Origin: a bacterium | GTDB lineage: Bacteria > SZUA-79 > Acidulodesulfobacterales > Acidulodesulfobacteraceae | Direction of reading: 5' to 3' | Assembly: GCA_021799935.1 (NCBI GenBank) | Contig: JAJYZM010000019.1 | Location: 1 to 9,911 of the forward strand | DNA: 9,911 nt | Part shown: one piece after another, positions 1 to 6,036 of the stretch | Layout of the letters: every line of letters begins with the position of its first letter | Numbering within the stretch: position 1 is the first letter of the stretch | The notes under the pieces: model-generated | Database searches by the model: none | The model's input: the letters and a program-made list of their open reading frames with translations, nothing else | What the model was told of the DNA's origin: nothing | Made by a program: the position numbers and the translations under genes

Positions 1-367
1 TAGCTGCGTTGACGGCAGATTGAACTTTTGAAAGCGCTACTTGAAGTTTTGCTATGCTTGTCATAGCTTTGCCTATACCGGTAAGCGCTTTAGCTTTTGA
101 CATCATGCTTTGAAAACCTTGATTTATGGAAGTAGCCAGACCGAACGGTCCTGGTGCATTAGCAAGTGGCGTAATAGCTTCTAAAGCTTGACCTGCTGAT
201 TCCATTGCGCTGCCGGCGTCCCCTATTGCACTTGCGGCGTTAACCACGCCGGAAATTGACGGTACGACAAATGCGTAAGCGTTTCTCGTGTTGACAAGCG
301 ATAAAGTATAAAATGCAGTAAAAAAAATAATCATCATAATAATAAAAGTTTTTTTAAGGATTTTCAT
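1..367 (-). CDS. Exported Ala-rich protein, N-terminal part (runs off left edge)
   Basis: Reading leftward from ATG at 367-365, the frame stays open for 122 codons to the window edge, so the C-terminus is missing. Residues 1-32 look like a Sec signal peptide: a basic start (MKILKK), a hydrophobic stretch (FIIMMIIFFTAFYTLSLV) and a likely cleavage site after NAYA. The mature part is small-residue rich (Ala, Ser, Gly, Ile) and predicted mostly helical, with no Cys and no lipobox. It starts 13 bp after the preceding gene's stop, behind a strong SD, so the two are co-transcribed and probably translationally coupled. I do not recognise the family. Its place beside the transfer genes would suit a periplasmic type IV secretion component, such as a VirB5/TrbJ-like helical protein, but that is inference from position only. 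Confidence 0.8.
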   Translation of the reverse strand, partial: MKILKKTFIIMMIIFFTAFYTLSLVNTRNAYAFVVPSISGVVNAASAIGDAGSAMESAGQALEAITPLANAPGPFGLATSINQGFQSMMSKAKALTGIGKAMTSIAKLQVALSKVQSAVNAA

Positions 368-375
368 TTTTTTTG

Positions 376-383
376 CCTCCTTA
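376..383 (-). promoter_or_regulatory. Shine-Dalgarno overlapping the upstream stop codon (coupling)
   Basis: On the minus strand the bases read TAAGGAGG, where TAA is the stop of the 158-aa gene and AAGGAGG is a near-perfect SD. The ATG of the exported protein follows 8 nt later. Ribosomes finishing the first gene would stop on this SD, which supports translational coupling. Confidence 0.75.
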
Positions 384-857
384 TAAAAATTTGATTAATA
401 ATATATAAAAAACTATAGCTCCGACAATAACAAACCATGTTTTTAAACTTAATTCTCTTTGAAACTGTTTGCTATCGTCCATCATCGATTTAATAAATTT
501 TTTATTATCCTGAAAAAGATTTTGGATAAATAATTTGTCTCCATCCGTTAAACCTTCTTCAATTCCGGAAATATTTTTTAGATTATCATTTATAAATTTA
601 CTGAGAGAGTTTTTGAATTCTATATTTTGATTTTTTAAATCTTTTATCTCTTGAGCCAATGTCTCAAATCCTTCTTTACCTTCGTCTAATTTTTTTTCCC
701 ATTCTTTTAAAAAGGAAAGGTCTGTTTTATCATTTTCTTTAGTTTTATAAACGTATTGTTTTAATAAATTATTTACGAGTTTTGATTTATTTTCTTCACG
801 TCCTATTTTATCTATTAGGTCGCCGTCGATTCTAAAAGTTATATGTTTTTTTTCCAT
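381..857 (-). CDS. Ribbon-helix-helix protein with coiled coil and C-terminal membrane anchor
   Basis: 158 aa. Residues 4-38 fit a ribbon-helix-helix fold: a beta strand (HITFRID) followed by two helices (DLIDKIGREENKSKLVNNLLKQYV). Residues 45-135 are strongly charged, Lys/Glu/Asp-rich and heptad-like, probably coiled coil. The last 18 residues (WFVIVGAIVFYILLIKFL) form one transmembrane segment ending at the C-terminus, so the DNA-binding end would face the cytoplasm. RHH proteins such as TrwA, TraY and MobC act as oriT-binding accessory factors and autorepressors. This gene lies directly beside the candidate oriT, with TGTGCCAC repeats just upstream. The membrane tail is not part of those classic proteins as I know them. 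An AAAGGAA SD lies 6 nt before the ATG. Role inferred: tethering the relaxosome or the plasmid to the membrane. A partition or regulatory role is also possible. Confidence 0.8.
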   Translation of the reverse strand: MEKKHITFRIDGDLIDKIGREENKSKLVNNLLKQYVYKTKENDKTDLSFLKEWEKKLDEGKEGFETLAQEIKDLKNQNIEFKNSLSKFINDNLKNISGIEEGLTDGDKLFIQNLFQDNKKFIKSMMDDSKQFQRELSLKTWFVIVGAIVFYILLIKFL

Positions 858-877
858 AAAAAATTCCTTTTAAAAAA

Positions 878-973
878 TGTGCCACGTGTGCCACAAAAAC
901 GTGCTATTTTGTTAATACATCGCAAATTCACTAAATTAGCATATCTACGACCTACTGTGCCACATTGTGCCAC
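878..973. repeat. Two pairs of TGTGCCAC direct repeats
   Basis: TGTGCCAC occurs at 878-885 and 887-894 (9-bp step) and again at 956-963 and 966-973 (10-bp step). The first pair lies 21 bp upstream of the RHH gene's ATG, overlapping where its promoter or leader must be. Closely spaced direct repeats on nearly the same helix face are typical RHH-protein targets, so these are likely operator or oriT accessory sites for the adjacent protein. The sequence shows the repeats; the partner is inferred. Confidence 0.7.
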
Positions 974-995
974 AAATAAGCCCTGTATTTATGCG

Positions 996-1030
996 GCTTT
1001 CACATACTCGGTGTGCGGGGGTGTGAAAGC
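996..1030. other. Inverted repeat around G/T-rich stretch, candidate nic region
   Basis: GCTTTCACA at 996-1004 and TGTGAAAGC at 1022-1030 are a perfect 9-bp inverted repeat separated by 17 nt. The loop and right arm contain TGCGGGGGTGTG (about 1014-1025), which resembles the G/T-rich nic region of F-type oriT (TGCGTGGGGTGTGG, from memory). Hairpin plus a G/T-rich sequence is what a MobF relaxase recognises. The strand and exact cut site cannot be assigned, and the hairpin could instead serve another purpose. Confidence 0.4.
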
Positions 1031-1105
1031 ATAGGTGCTGTAAATTTAATAAGTAAAATTATCAACAAAATACCTTAAAATAATTTAATAAAATATGCGA
1101 AGCAC

Positions 1106-1164
1106 TCTATATAAAAGTTTTTGTTTTTAATCTAACAAAATGTATTTATTCTATATAAAAGTTT
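1106..1164. repeat. Perfect 15-bp direct repeat pair
   Basis: TCTATATAAAAGTTT occurs at 1106-1120 and at 1150-1164, 44 bp apart, in a very AT-rich stretch. The spacing is close to four helical turns, which suits two sites for one DNA-bending or accessory protein. A function within oriT is inferred from location only. Confidence 0.7.
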
Positions 1165-1195
1165 CATTATAATTAAAATCGTTTTTCACTATATC

Positions 1196-1231
1196 GTTTT
1201 TTATTTTTTTAAAATAAATTCCGCGAAGCGG
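1196..1231 (-). terminator. Weak hairpin downstream of the relaxase gene
   Basis: Downstream of the relaxase stop, the minus strand has CCGC-TTC-GCGG (1221-1231) followed by AATTTATTTT. The stem has only 4 bp and the U-tract is interrupted, so this is a weak terminator candidate that may let some transcription pass into the RHH gene. Confidence 0.25.
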
Positions 1232-1254
1232 CACTTTCTAATTAACCGTTATTG

Positions 1255-4008
1255 CTAAAATCTAAAATGCTTCTGGTGCTGAACATGTTTTATCCCCGCA
1301 GGTTCGATTTTTTGTTTTACCGGTTCAATCTTTTTTTCTAAATCCGGATTATTTTTTTCGCCTTTTCCTTTGCCATAATTTATTTTTTCGGCAGTCATAC
1401 TGTCTATTTGTTTATCCTCTTTTTTAGCCGTTTTAAATAAAGTTTCTTTATCGGTCGTAAAAATTTCTACGTTTAATCTTGCCCTTGAAACTTCCACGTA
1501 CATTTCGTTTTTAGTCGTTCTATCTGCATACATAATGGCTTCATTTTTTGTGCCTCCCTGCGATTTAAAGGACGTTAAAGCATATGCATGCGTGAAGTAA
1601 TTATAATTTGCGGTATTAAAACTTATAATCTCTTCCGGTTCATTCCGATTAGCAATATTAACGTCTAATTTATAATTTCCGCCGCCGAGAGCTTCGATAT
1701 TTTTAATGTGTCCGGTTTTGCTGTTTCTTACGCCAAGTACGTAATCGTTCTGCAAAAAAACTATTTTATCGTTTACGGCAAAATCCCTGTCGGCTTCTAC
1801 ATATACTTTATTGCTTTTATTTGCCTGCATATTTATCTCTTTGCCCGAATAAACATTTACAGCGCCAATTAAACGGTTTTCCTTATCCACGTTTTTAACT
1901 TCGTAAGCGTGTTTGCCTTTAACGACTATATCTCCAGATTCATAATTCCAAACGTGATTTTTGTCTTCATCGCCTATATTCTTAGATTCTCTGACTCTTA
2001 TTTTAACTTCTTCCTTATTGACTTTGCCCAAGTCTTTGAGCTTTTCCCTTGCGATTCTGTTAAGTTCTACTCTATCCTTATTTTTAGCGGTAAGCATAAA
2101 CATGTTGTCTATATCTTCGGCCGAAACAAATTTATCGGTCATTTTTTGGAATAATTCGTCTTTGTCTTTTATCTCGTGAATTTTTTGTTTTTCGTCAAAC
2201 ATCTTCAGCCCTTCGTTTATATGACCGTCCGCTATGGTTCTTACCGCCTCTTTTAAGAACGGATCTTTTTGTCTGATAGATTCTTTTAGTTCAATAATCG
2301 TTACGTCGTTTGATTTTTGCATTTTTTCAAACATTCCGCCCGCACCTATGGATTTTATCTGCTTTTTATCGCCTAGCAGCACTGACCTTGCATTTTCTTC
2401 TTTGGCTATGGCCGTAACCTCGTCCAATTTCGGAGTTGAAATCATGCTTGATTCATCCATTATATAAATCCTTTTTCCGGCAGTATCTTCAAACTCTTTT
2501 TTGATTTTGCCTTCAAGAACGAATTTTTCGACTGTTTTCGTAGACTCTATTCCGCCCTGCCTGGCAATTTCTTCTACGGCAACGGCAGTAGTAGATAATC
2601 CTACTATCTGTATCTGCCTTTTTTCCGAAATATCTTTAAACGCTTTTAATAAGGTAGTTTTTCCGGTTCCTGCGTCTCCTTGTATGACTATAAAACCGTT
2701 TTTTGACGTAAGCAAGGCTTCAAGAGCTCTTTTCTGGTCGTTAGTAAATTTAAATTCTTTACCTTCAATTTTAAATTTTTCGTTCATCATATTTTCGTAG
2801 TCGTTAATTTCCTTTATTGCTGAGTTTTTTTTTACTATTTCCTCGAATTTTCCTGAACTCTCTTTTGCCCTGAATATAATATTTTTCTCGGACCTTCTTA
2901 TTTCCTTAGTCGTGTATGCGTCATGGCCTATTTTTATAAACTCTTTATGTTTAATCATATCCTTAATCGCTTTTTCTATCGGTTTTTCCGCATATCCTTC
3001 TTCGTTGAAAATTAGATTTTCGCTTATTAAATACTGCTTGGCATAAGATTTTAAAGCTAAATCGGAAAAATAACTTTTATTTTCCGTTAATTTTCTGCCG
3101 GCTGTTTCTACTGCTTTTTTAATTTCGTCTTCGGTTGCTAGCCTTGCAGGTTTTATGAAATTTGCATTTATTTCCTGCTGCGGACTTTCTTTTATCCATA
3201 TTTCCCTTAGTTCTTCGAGAGTTTTAAGATTATCTTTTTTGTTTCTCGTGGAAAGATTCGCCATTTCTTTAAGTTCCGCGTCAGACTTATCCGGCATTTC
3301 TTTTTTTAATTTTTGAAATTCCGATTCTATTTCCTTGGATCTCTTCGAGAAAGTCTCTATAGTAGATTCCTTTATTCCGTCAAGTTCGAAGAAAAAGTTT
3401 TTATAATCTGTTATATTTATCTTAATACCGGTTTCCATAAGTCCGTTAGCAAGAGATTCGCGATACATTTTCCCTATTTCTATTTGAAGATTTAAGACGT
3501 CGCCCCAGTCTATCGAATATTCTTTTCCGTTTACGAAAACCCTGTTGGCCACGACGACGTGATTATGCAAATTAGGATCGCCCGCCCTGGACGAATGTTC
3601 CATAAATGCCGCCCATTCAATTTTTTCAGGATATACATATTCGAATTTTCTTCCTTTGCCGCTGCCGTGTGAAAGTCTGGTCGGTATAACGTGCTGTTCG
3701 ACGTATTGCATGGTTGAACATACAGCATTTTGATGTATTTCAAGAAGTTTCCTCCTTAATTCTTCATTTTGCGTTACCTCTGTTACAACCGAAAAAGATT
3801 TAGGAGCTGTAAAAGTAAAATCTCTTGCCGAAATTTCTTTATCCGGAAGCCACGCTTTAAAAAGTTCTTCCGTAACGGTCTCTCCTGTTAATTTATTGCC
3901 TCTACCGCCAAAAAAAGACTCAGGTTGCTTAACGATGTATCCTTTTTCCTCTTCTTTGAAGAAATATCCTATTGCCTGTTCTTTATTATATTTTTCGGTC
4001 GTAAACAT
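1255..4008 (-). CDS. MobF-family conjugative relaxase-helicase (TrwC/TraI type)
   Basis: 917 aa, apparently intact. The N-terminal relaxase domain (about 1-280) has candidate catalytic tyrosines Y15 and Y24, spaced as in the two-tyrosine TrwC family, the TAPKSFS motif (67-73) and the metal-binding histidines H138, H148 and H150 (EHSS; DPNLHNH). The superfamily 1 RecD-like helicase follows: Q-motif FTNDQKRAL (421-429), Walker A GDAGTGKTT (444-452), DESS (518-521), GDKKQ (546-550), SIRQ (577-580) and late motifs TSFKSQGGT (812-820) and VEVSRAR (838-844). A Lys-rich tail (860-917) looks disordered. Known role: nick oriT, stay attached to the 5' end, and unwind the strand for export. It is shorter than TrwC (about 966 aa) and much shorter than F TraI. 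AAGGAA precedes the ATG. No coupling protein lies alongside, unlike the trwA-B-C order of R388. Confidence 0.95.
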   Translation of the reverse strand: MFTTEKYNKEQAIGYFFKEEEKGYIVKQPESFFGGRGNKLTGETVTEELFKAWLPDKEISARDFTFTAPKSFSVVTEVTQNEELRRKLLEIHQNAVCSTMQYVEQHVIPTRLSHGSGKGRKFEYVYPEKIEWAAFMEHSSRAGDPNLHNHVVVANRVFVNGKEYSIDWGDVLNLQIEIGKMYRESLANGLMETGIKINITDYKNFFFELDGIKESTIETFSKRSKEIESEFQKLKKEMPDKSDAELKEMANLSTRNKKDNLKTLEELREIWIKESPQQEINANFIKPARLATEDEIKKAVETAGRKLTENKSYFSDLALKSYAKQYLISENLIFNEEGYAEKPIEKAIKDMIKHKEFIKIGHDAYTTKEIRRSEKNIIFRAKESSGKFEEIVKKNSAIKEINDYENMMNEKFKIEGKEFKFTNDQKRALEALLTSKNGFIVIQGDAGTGKTTLLKAFKDISEKRQIQIVGLSTTAVAVEEIARQGGIESTKTVEKFVLEGKIKKEFEDTAGKRIYIMDESSMISTPKLDEVTAIAKEENARSVLLGDKKQIKSIGAGGMFEKMQKSNDVTIIELKESIRQKDPFLKEAVRTIADGHINEGLKMFDEKQKIHEIKDKDELFQKMTDKFVSAEDIDNMFMLTAKNKDRVELNRIAREKLKDLGKVNKEEVKIRVRESKNIGDEDKNHVWNYESGDIVVKGKHAYEVKNVDKENRLIGAVNVYSGKEINMQANKSNKVYVEADRDFAVNDKIVFLQNDYVLGVRNSKTGHIKNIEALGGGNYKLDVNIANRNEPEEIISFNTANYNYFTHAYALTSFKSQGGTKNEAIMYADRTTKNEMYVEVSRARLNVEIFTTDKETLFKTAKKEDKQIDSMTAEKINYGKGKGEKNNPDLEKKIEPVKQKIEPAGIKHVQHQKHFRF

Positions 4009-4073
4009 TATTAATTCCTTATTAAATTAGCTTATTTTTTTATTACTCAAATCCGCGTCATTACTGCCTTTGT

Positions 4074-4100
4074 CCGAAAACGAAACGATTTCGTTTTCGG
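4074..4100. promoter_or_regulatory. Perfect 12-bp inverted repeat between 82-aa gene and relaxase
   Basis: CCGAAAACGAAA (4074-4085) and its exact reverse complement (4089-4100) flank a 3-nt loop, starting 6 nt after the 82-aa stop. Reading leftward, as the genes do, no U-tract follows, so it is a poor intrinsic terminator for that direction. It could be an operator for the relaxase gene, or an mRNA hairpin limiting read-through or decay. It shares TGTCCGAAA with the palindrome at 4392-4408. Confidence 0.6.
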
Positions 4101-4105
4101 TGGTT

Positions 4106-4354
4106 TTAAATAGGTTTTATTTTTTTATCTAATTCGTGCGAATAACGAATACTTCCAATTTTTCTTTTGAATTTGTTTGCCGTTGCTTTAGTGTCTAGTA
4201 TTAGTGTTAGCAGTTCGTCTAAGTTTGCTTCATCAATCAAGCCGTCATCACATAATTTTACGAAGTCGCAATTTAGGTTCTTTGATTCTTCCTTAATTTC
4301 GTCGATGTTCATAATAATAAGTTTTTTTATTAATTCTTTTTTCTCTTTTTGCAT
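4106..4354 (-). CDS. Small hypothetical protein (82 aa)
   Basis: 82 aa, charged and mostly helical, with no membrane segment and no motif I recognise. It starts MQKEKKELIKKL and is Lys/Ile-rich at both ends, with an acidic middle (CDDGLIDEANLDELL, about residues 35-49). The start at 4354 is supported by AAAGGAGAG about 6 nt upstream; an internal Met at residue 15 is less likely. It sits between the 196-aa gene and the relaxase, all in one direction, with inverted repeats on both sides. A role in regulating or assisting transfer is possible from position, but nothing in the protein shows it. Confidence 0.7.
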   Translation of the reverse strand: MQKEKKELIKKLIIMNIDEIKEESKNLNCDFVKLCDDGLIDEANLDELLTLILDTKATANKFKRKIGSIRYSHELDKKIKPI

Positions 4355-4391
4355 TTTTTACTCTCCTTTAATTTTTAGAATTTATTTTTAC

Positions 4392-4408
4392 TGTCCGAAA
4401 TTCGGACA
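4392..4408. promoter_or_regulatory. 17-bp palindrome, candidate operator
   Basis: TGTCCGAAATTCGGACA has perfect 8-bp arms around a single A. It lies in the 89-bp gap before the 82-aa gene, 38 bp upstream of its start. The size and symmetry suit a dimeric repressor site, and TGTCCGAAA recurs at 4071-4079 before the relaxase gene. The protein that binds it is unknown. Confidence 0.55.
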
Positions 4409-4443
4409 CTTCGTTCTAACCAGCTTCCTAACTGAGTTTCCAA

Positions 4444-5034
4444 TCATGCTGCGTTTTTTATGTTTGCTTCTTCTTTGTTTTTATTAATGTTGTTTAGGAT
4501 AATTGTGATTATATTATCTTTAACCGTTATTTCGAGAGATAGTATATCGGCCAACATCAAATTTAAATTTTCAATAACTAAAGCCGGTTTTTGCTCTTCG
4601 GGAATGTCTGCCGCATGAGCAATATTTTTAATTATTGCAAAATACTCAACCACAGAACCAAAAAGTTCTTTAATCTCATAAAAACTGGATTTCAGACAAT
4701 CTTCCGATTCGTCTGTTTCTTTTTTTATGCTTCTTTTTTCTTTTACTTCTTTTATTCCTTTTTCGGTTTTTAGCAAGTAATTTTTGATTTCTCTTTCTAA
4801 TTCAGGATTGTCAGTGTTAATAATTTTTGATACTGATGAATTAAAGTATATTTCGTTTGTCTTTATAATGTCGCTTGCCACTGCATTTATCAGAAAAATT
4901 GATTTTATTGTGGCCGCCGTATTTTTCTTGTTTTCTTTGATATCTTTTTTTATGCTGTCTAAATTTTCCTTGATTAATTCGATAAGGTTATCGATATCAG
5001 ATTTAAAATTTCTGAATGATTCTTGCGTTGTCAT
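4444..5034 (-). CDS. Hypothetical helical protein (196 aa)
   Basis: 196 aa, not recognised. Residues 1-40 are an amphipathic, Lys/Asp/Ile-rich helix (SDIDNLIELIKENLDSIKKD), followed by moderately hydrophobic helices (SIFLINAVASDIIK at 45-58; EYFAIIKNIAHAADI at about 129-143) and a Lys-rich basic stretch near 91-105. No transmembrane segment or signal peptide is evident, so it is probably cytoplasmic and all-helical. The ATG at 5034 has a strong SD (AAGGGGG about 8 nt upstream). It is the first gene past the iteron origin on the same strand and may begin the transfer operon. The inverted repeat and AT-rich repeats at 5079-5140 lie where its promoter should be, so transcription and replication could interfere there. 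Confidence 0.7.
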   Translation of the reverse strand: MTTQESFRNFKSDIDNLIELIKENLDSIKKDIKENKKNTAATIKSIFLINAVASDIIKTNEIYFNSSVSKIINTDNPELEREIKNYLLKTEKGIKEVKEKRSIKKETDESEDCLKSSFYEIKELFGSVVEYFAIIKNIAHAADIPEEQKPALVIENLNLMLADILSLEITVKDNIITIILNNINKNKEEANIKNAA

Positions 5035-5078
5035 TTTTTATACCCCCTTTTAGAATTAATTATGTTTTATTTTTTTTG

Positions 5079-5107
5079 AAGCGGAAAATTTTAAAATTTT
5101 TCCGCTT
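5079..5107. repeat. 10-bp inverted repeat beside the origin
   Basis: AAGCGGAAAA (5079-5088) pairs exactly with TTTTCCGCTT (5098-5107) across a 9-nt AT loop. Leftward transcription from the rep operon would meet it, but the sequence after it is A-rich rather than U-rich, so termination in that direction is doubtful. It directly abuts the AT-rich 10-mers and may be part of the origin, or an operator of the 196-aa gene. Confidence 0.5.
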
Positions 5108-5140
5108 GTATTTAAAACTGTATTTAAATATGTATTTATA
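5107..5140. repeat. Three AT-rich 10-mers, candidate DNA unwinding element
   Basis: TGTATTTAAA at 5107-5116 and 5119-5128, and TGTATTTATA at 5131-5140, repeat every 12 bp next to the iterons. Iteron origins normally carry a row of AT-rich 12- or 13-mers where the strands open first, and this matches in composition, period and place. I see no clear DnaA box nearby. Confidence 0.65.
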
Positions 5141-5154
5141 CGCACCAAATTATT

Positions 5155-5244
5155 TCGACCAAATGCTACACGGTATCGACCAAATGCTACACGGTATCGA
5201 CCAAATGCTACACGCCCACCCCTAATATCGACCAAATGCTACAC
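5155..5244. repeat. Four 17-bp iterons of a plasmid replication origin
   Basis: TCGACCAAATGCTACAC occurs identically at 5155-5171, 5176-5192, 5197-5213 and 5228-5244. The first three are spaced 21 bp, two helical turns, and are joined by GGTA linkers; the fourth is 31 bp on and overlaps the rep stop codon (5239-5241). Identical, in-phase direct repeats next to a rep gene and an AT-rich element define an iteron origin. The initiator would bind them for both replication and copy-number control. They are too short and too closely spaced for a CRISPR array. Confidence 0.9.
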
Positions 5245-6036
5245 AATAATATTTTTATTTGTTTGAAAAATATAACCATTTTCTATTGTAATTCCGATAT
5301 TATTCAATTTATTTTTGTCGCTTAGTATTTCTCTTCTTCTATTTCTTAGTTCTTCATTTGTTATTTGGCCGGCAACACTAGTAATTATTGTATCTATTTT
5401 CCATTTATTGATTTTTGGACCTGAATTTTTCGAATGTGATAAAATAAAACGAACCACGGCCTGCGTTATTCCATGACGTAAAGCAGCAATAGGTTGCGGG
5501 TCGTAGTCTATCCATACATCCTTCTGAACCAGTTTACAAAAAGCTTTTCCGAGGTCCACTCTCCAGATTGGCCGTTCTCCGCCTAGAGGATTACGTTTTG
5601 TTATATAGCTTCCATCTGATTTCTTTGCAAAATCAATATTGTCGATAAGTCCACCTATACACTGCAAGCTCAGAGGTTCAATTATCTCAATCACGGCAGA
5701 CCTAAGGTCAGTTAATATATTTTTAAGGTCTTTCTGCCTAGATCTACGCTTTATTTTTGCCGGATCGACCAATAATTTAATTCTTCCGTCTTCTATTTCA
5801 TAATCATAAGGAGTTCGCTCCTCAAATTCATGACAAATTGCTTCGAAGACATCGGCATGTTGTTGCCCTAGCCTTGCCTTTATTCTAATTTTGCCCCATT
5901 TAGTTTCTATGGTTGTATTGATTAGTTCAGGCCGACGTGTGGGCTGGAATATTCCGATTTTATGTTCTCTTCCTGTCGCCGTCGGTAGACTTTTGTCATG
6001 TCCACATGGTTGTTTCTCTTTTTTTTCTGTTTTCAT
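5239..6036 (-). CDS. Plasmid replication initiator (iteron-binding Rep type)
   Basis: 265 aa from ATG at 6036. An in-frame ATG lies farther upstream at 6114, but the extra 26 residues are hydrophobic and Lys-rich and would overlap far more of the helicase gene. Residues about 45-180 fit a first winged-helix domain (IRIKARLGQQHADVFEAIC; LKNILTDLRSAVIEII). Residues about 183-258 fit a second (ALRHGITQAVVRFILSHSK; KWKIDTIITSVAG), ending in the beta wing ITIENGYIF. This is the two-winged-helix layout of iteron initiators, and the protein resembles the RepA_C group by eye. The iterons start inside its stop codon, the strongest support for the call. The start lies 41 bp within the end of the helicase gene, and the SD is poor (GAAG), so translation is probably coupled. 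Confidence 0.75.
   Translation of the reverse strand: MKTEKKEKQPCGHDKSLPTATGREHKIGIFQPTRRPELINTTIETKWGKIRIKARLGQQHADVFEAICHEFEERTPYDYEIEDGRIKLLVDPAKIKRRSRQKDLKNILTDLRSAVIEIIEPLSLQCIGGLIDNIDFAKKSDGSYITKRNPLGGERPIWRVDLGKAFCKLVQKDVWIDYDPQPIAALRHGITQAVVRFILSHSKNSGPKINKWKIDTIITSVAGQITNEELRNRRREILSDKNKLNNIGITIENGYIFQTNKNIIV

Larger units (their letters stand above)
858..1254. other. Candidate oriT-containing intergenic region
   Basis: 397 bp without a credible gene, between the relaxase stop and the RHH gene. It holds two pairs of TGTGCCAC repeats, a 9-bp inverted repeat around a G/T-rich stretch, an IHF-like TATCAACAAAATA at 1060-1072 (one mismatch to my recollection of the consensus), two 15-bp direct repeats and a small GC hairpin. 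MobF relaxases cut oriT sites that usually lie close to the genes for accessory DNA-binding proteins and the relaxase. The layout fits that, but no nic site can be proved from sequence alone. Confidence 0.5.

Noticed and set aside
843..1034. 63-aa plus-strand frame in the candidate oriT region
   Set aside because: It covers the TGTGCCAC repeats and the inverted repeat, lacks a ribosome binding site, and its Cys/Pro-rich peptide resembles no protein I know.
5016..5225. Plus-strand frame encoding a repeated IDQMLHG peptide
   Set aside because: The peptide repeat is only the translation of the 21-bp iteron period, which is a multiple of three. It has no ribosome binding site of its own and overlaps the origin.
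5155..5244. CRISPR array
   Set aside because: Units are 17 bp with 4-bp linkers that are identical, not unique spacers; they sit at a rep gene as iterons do.
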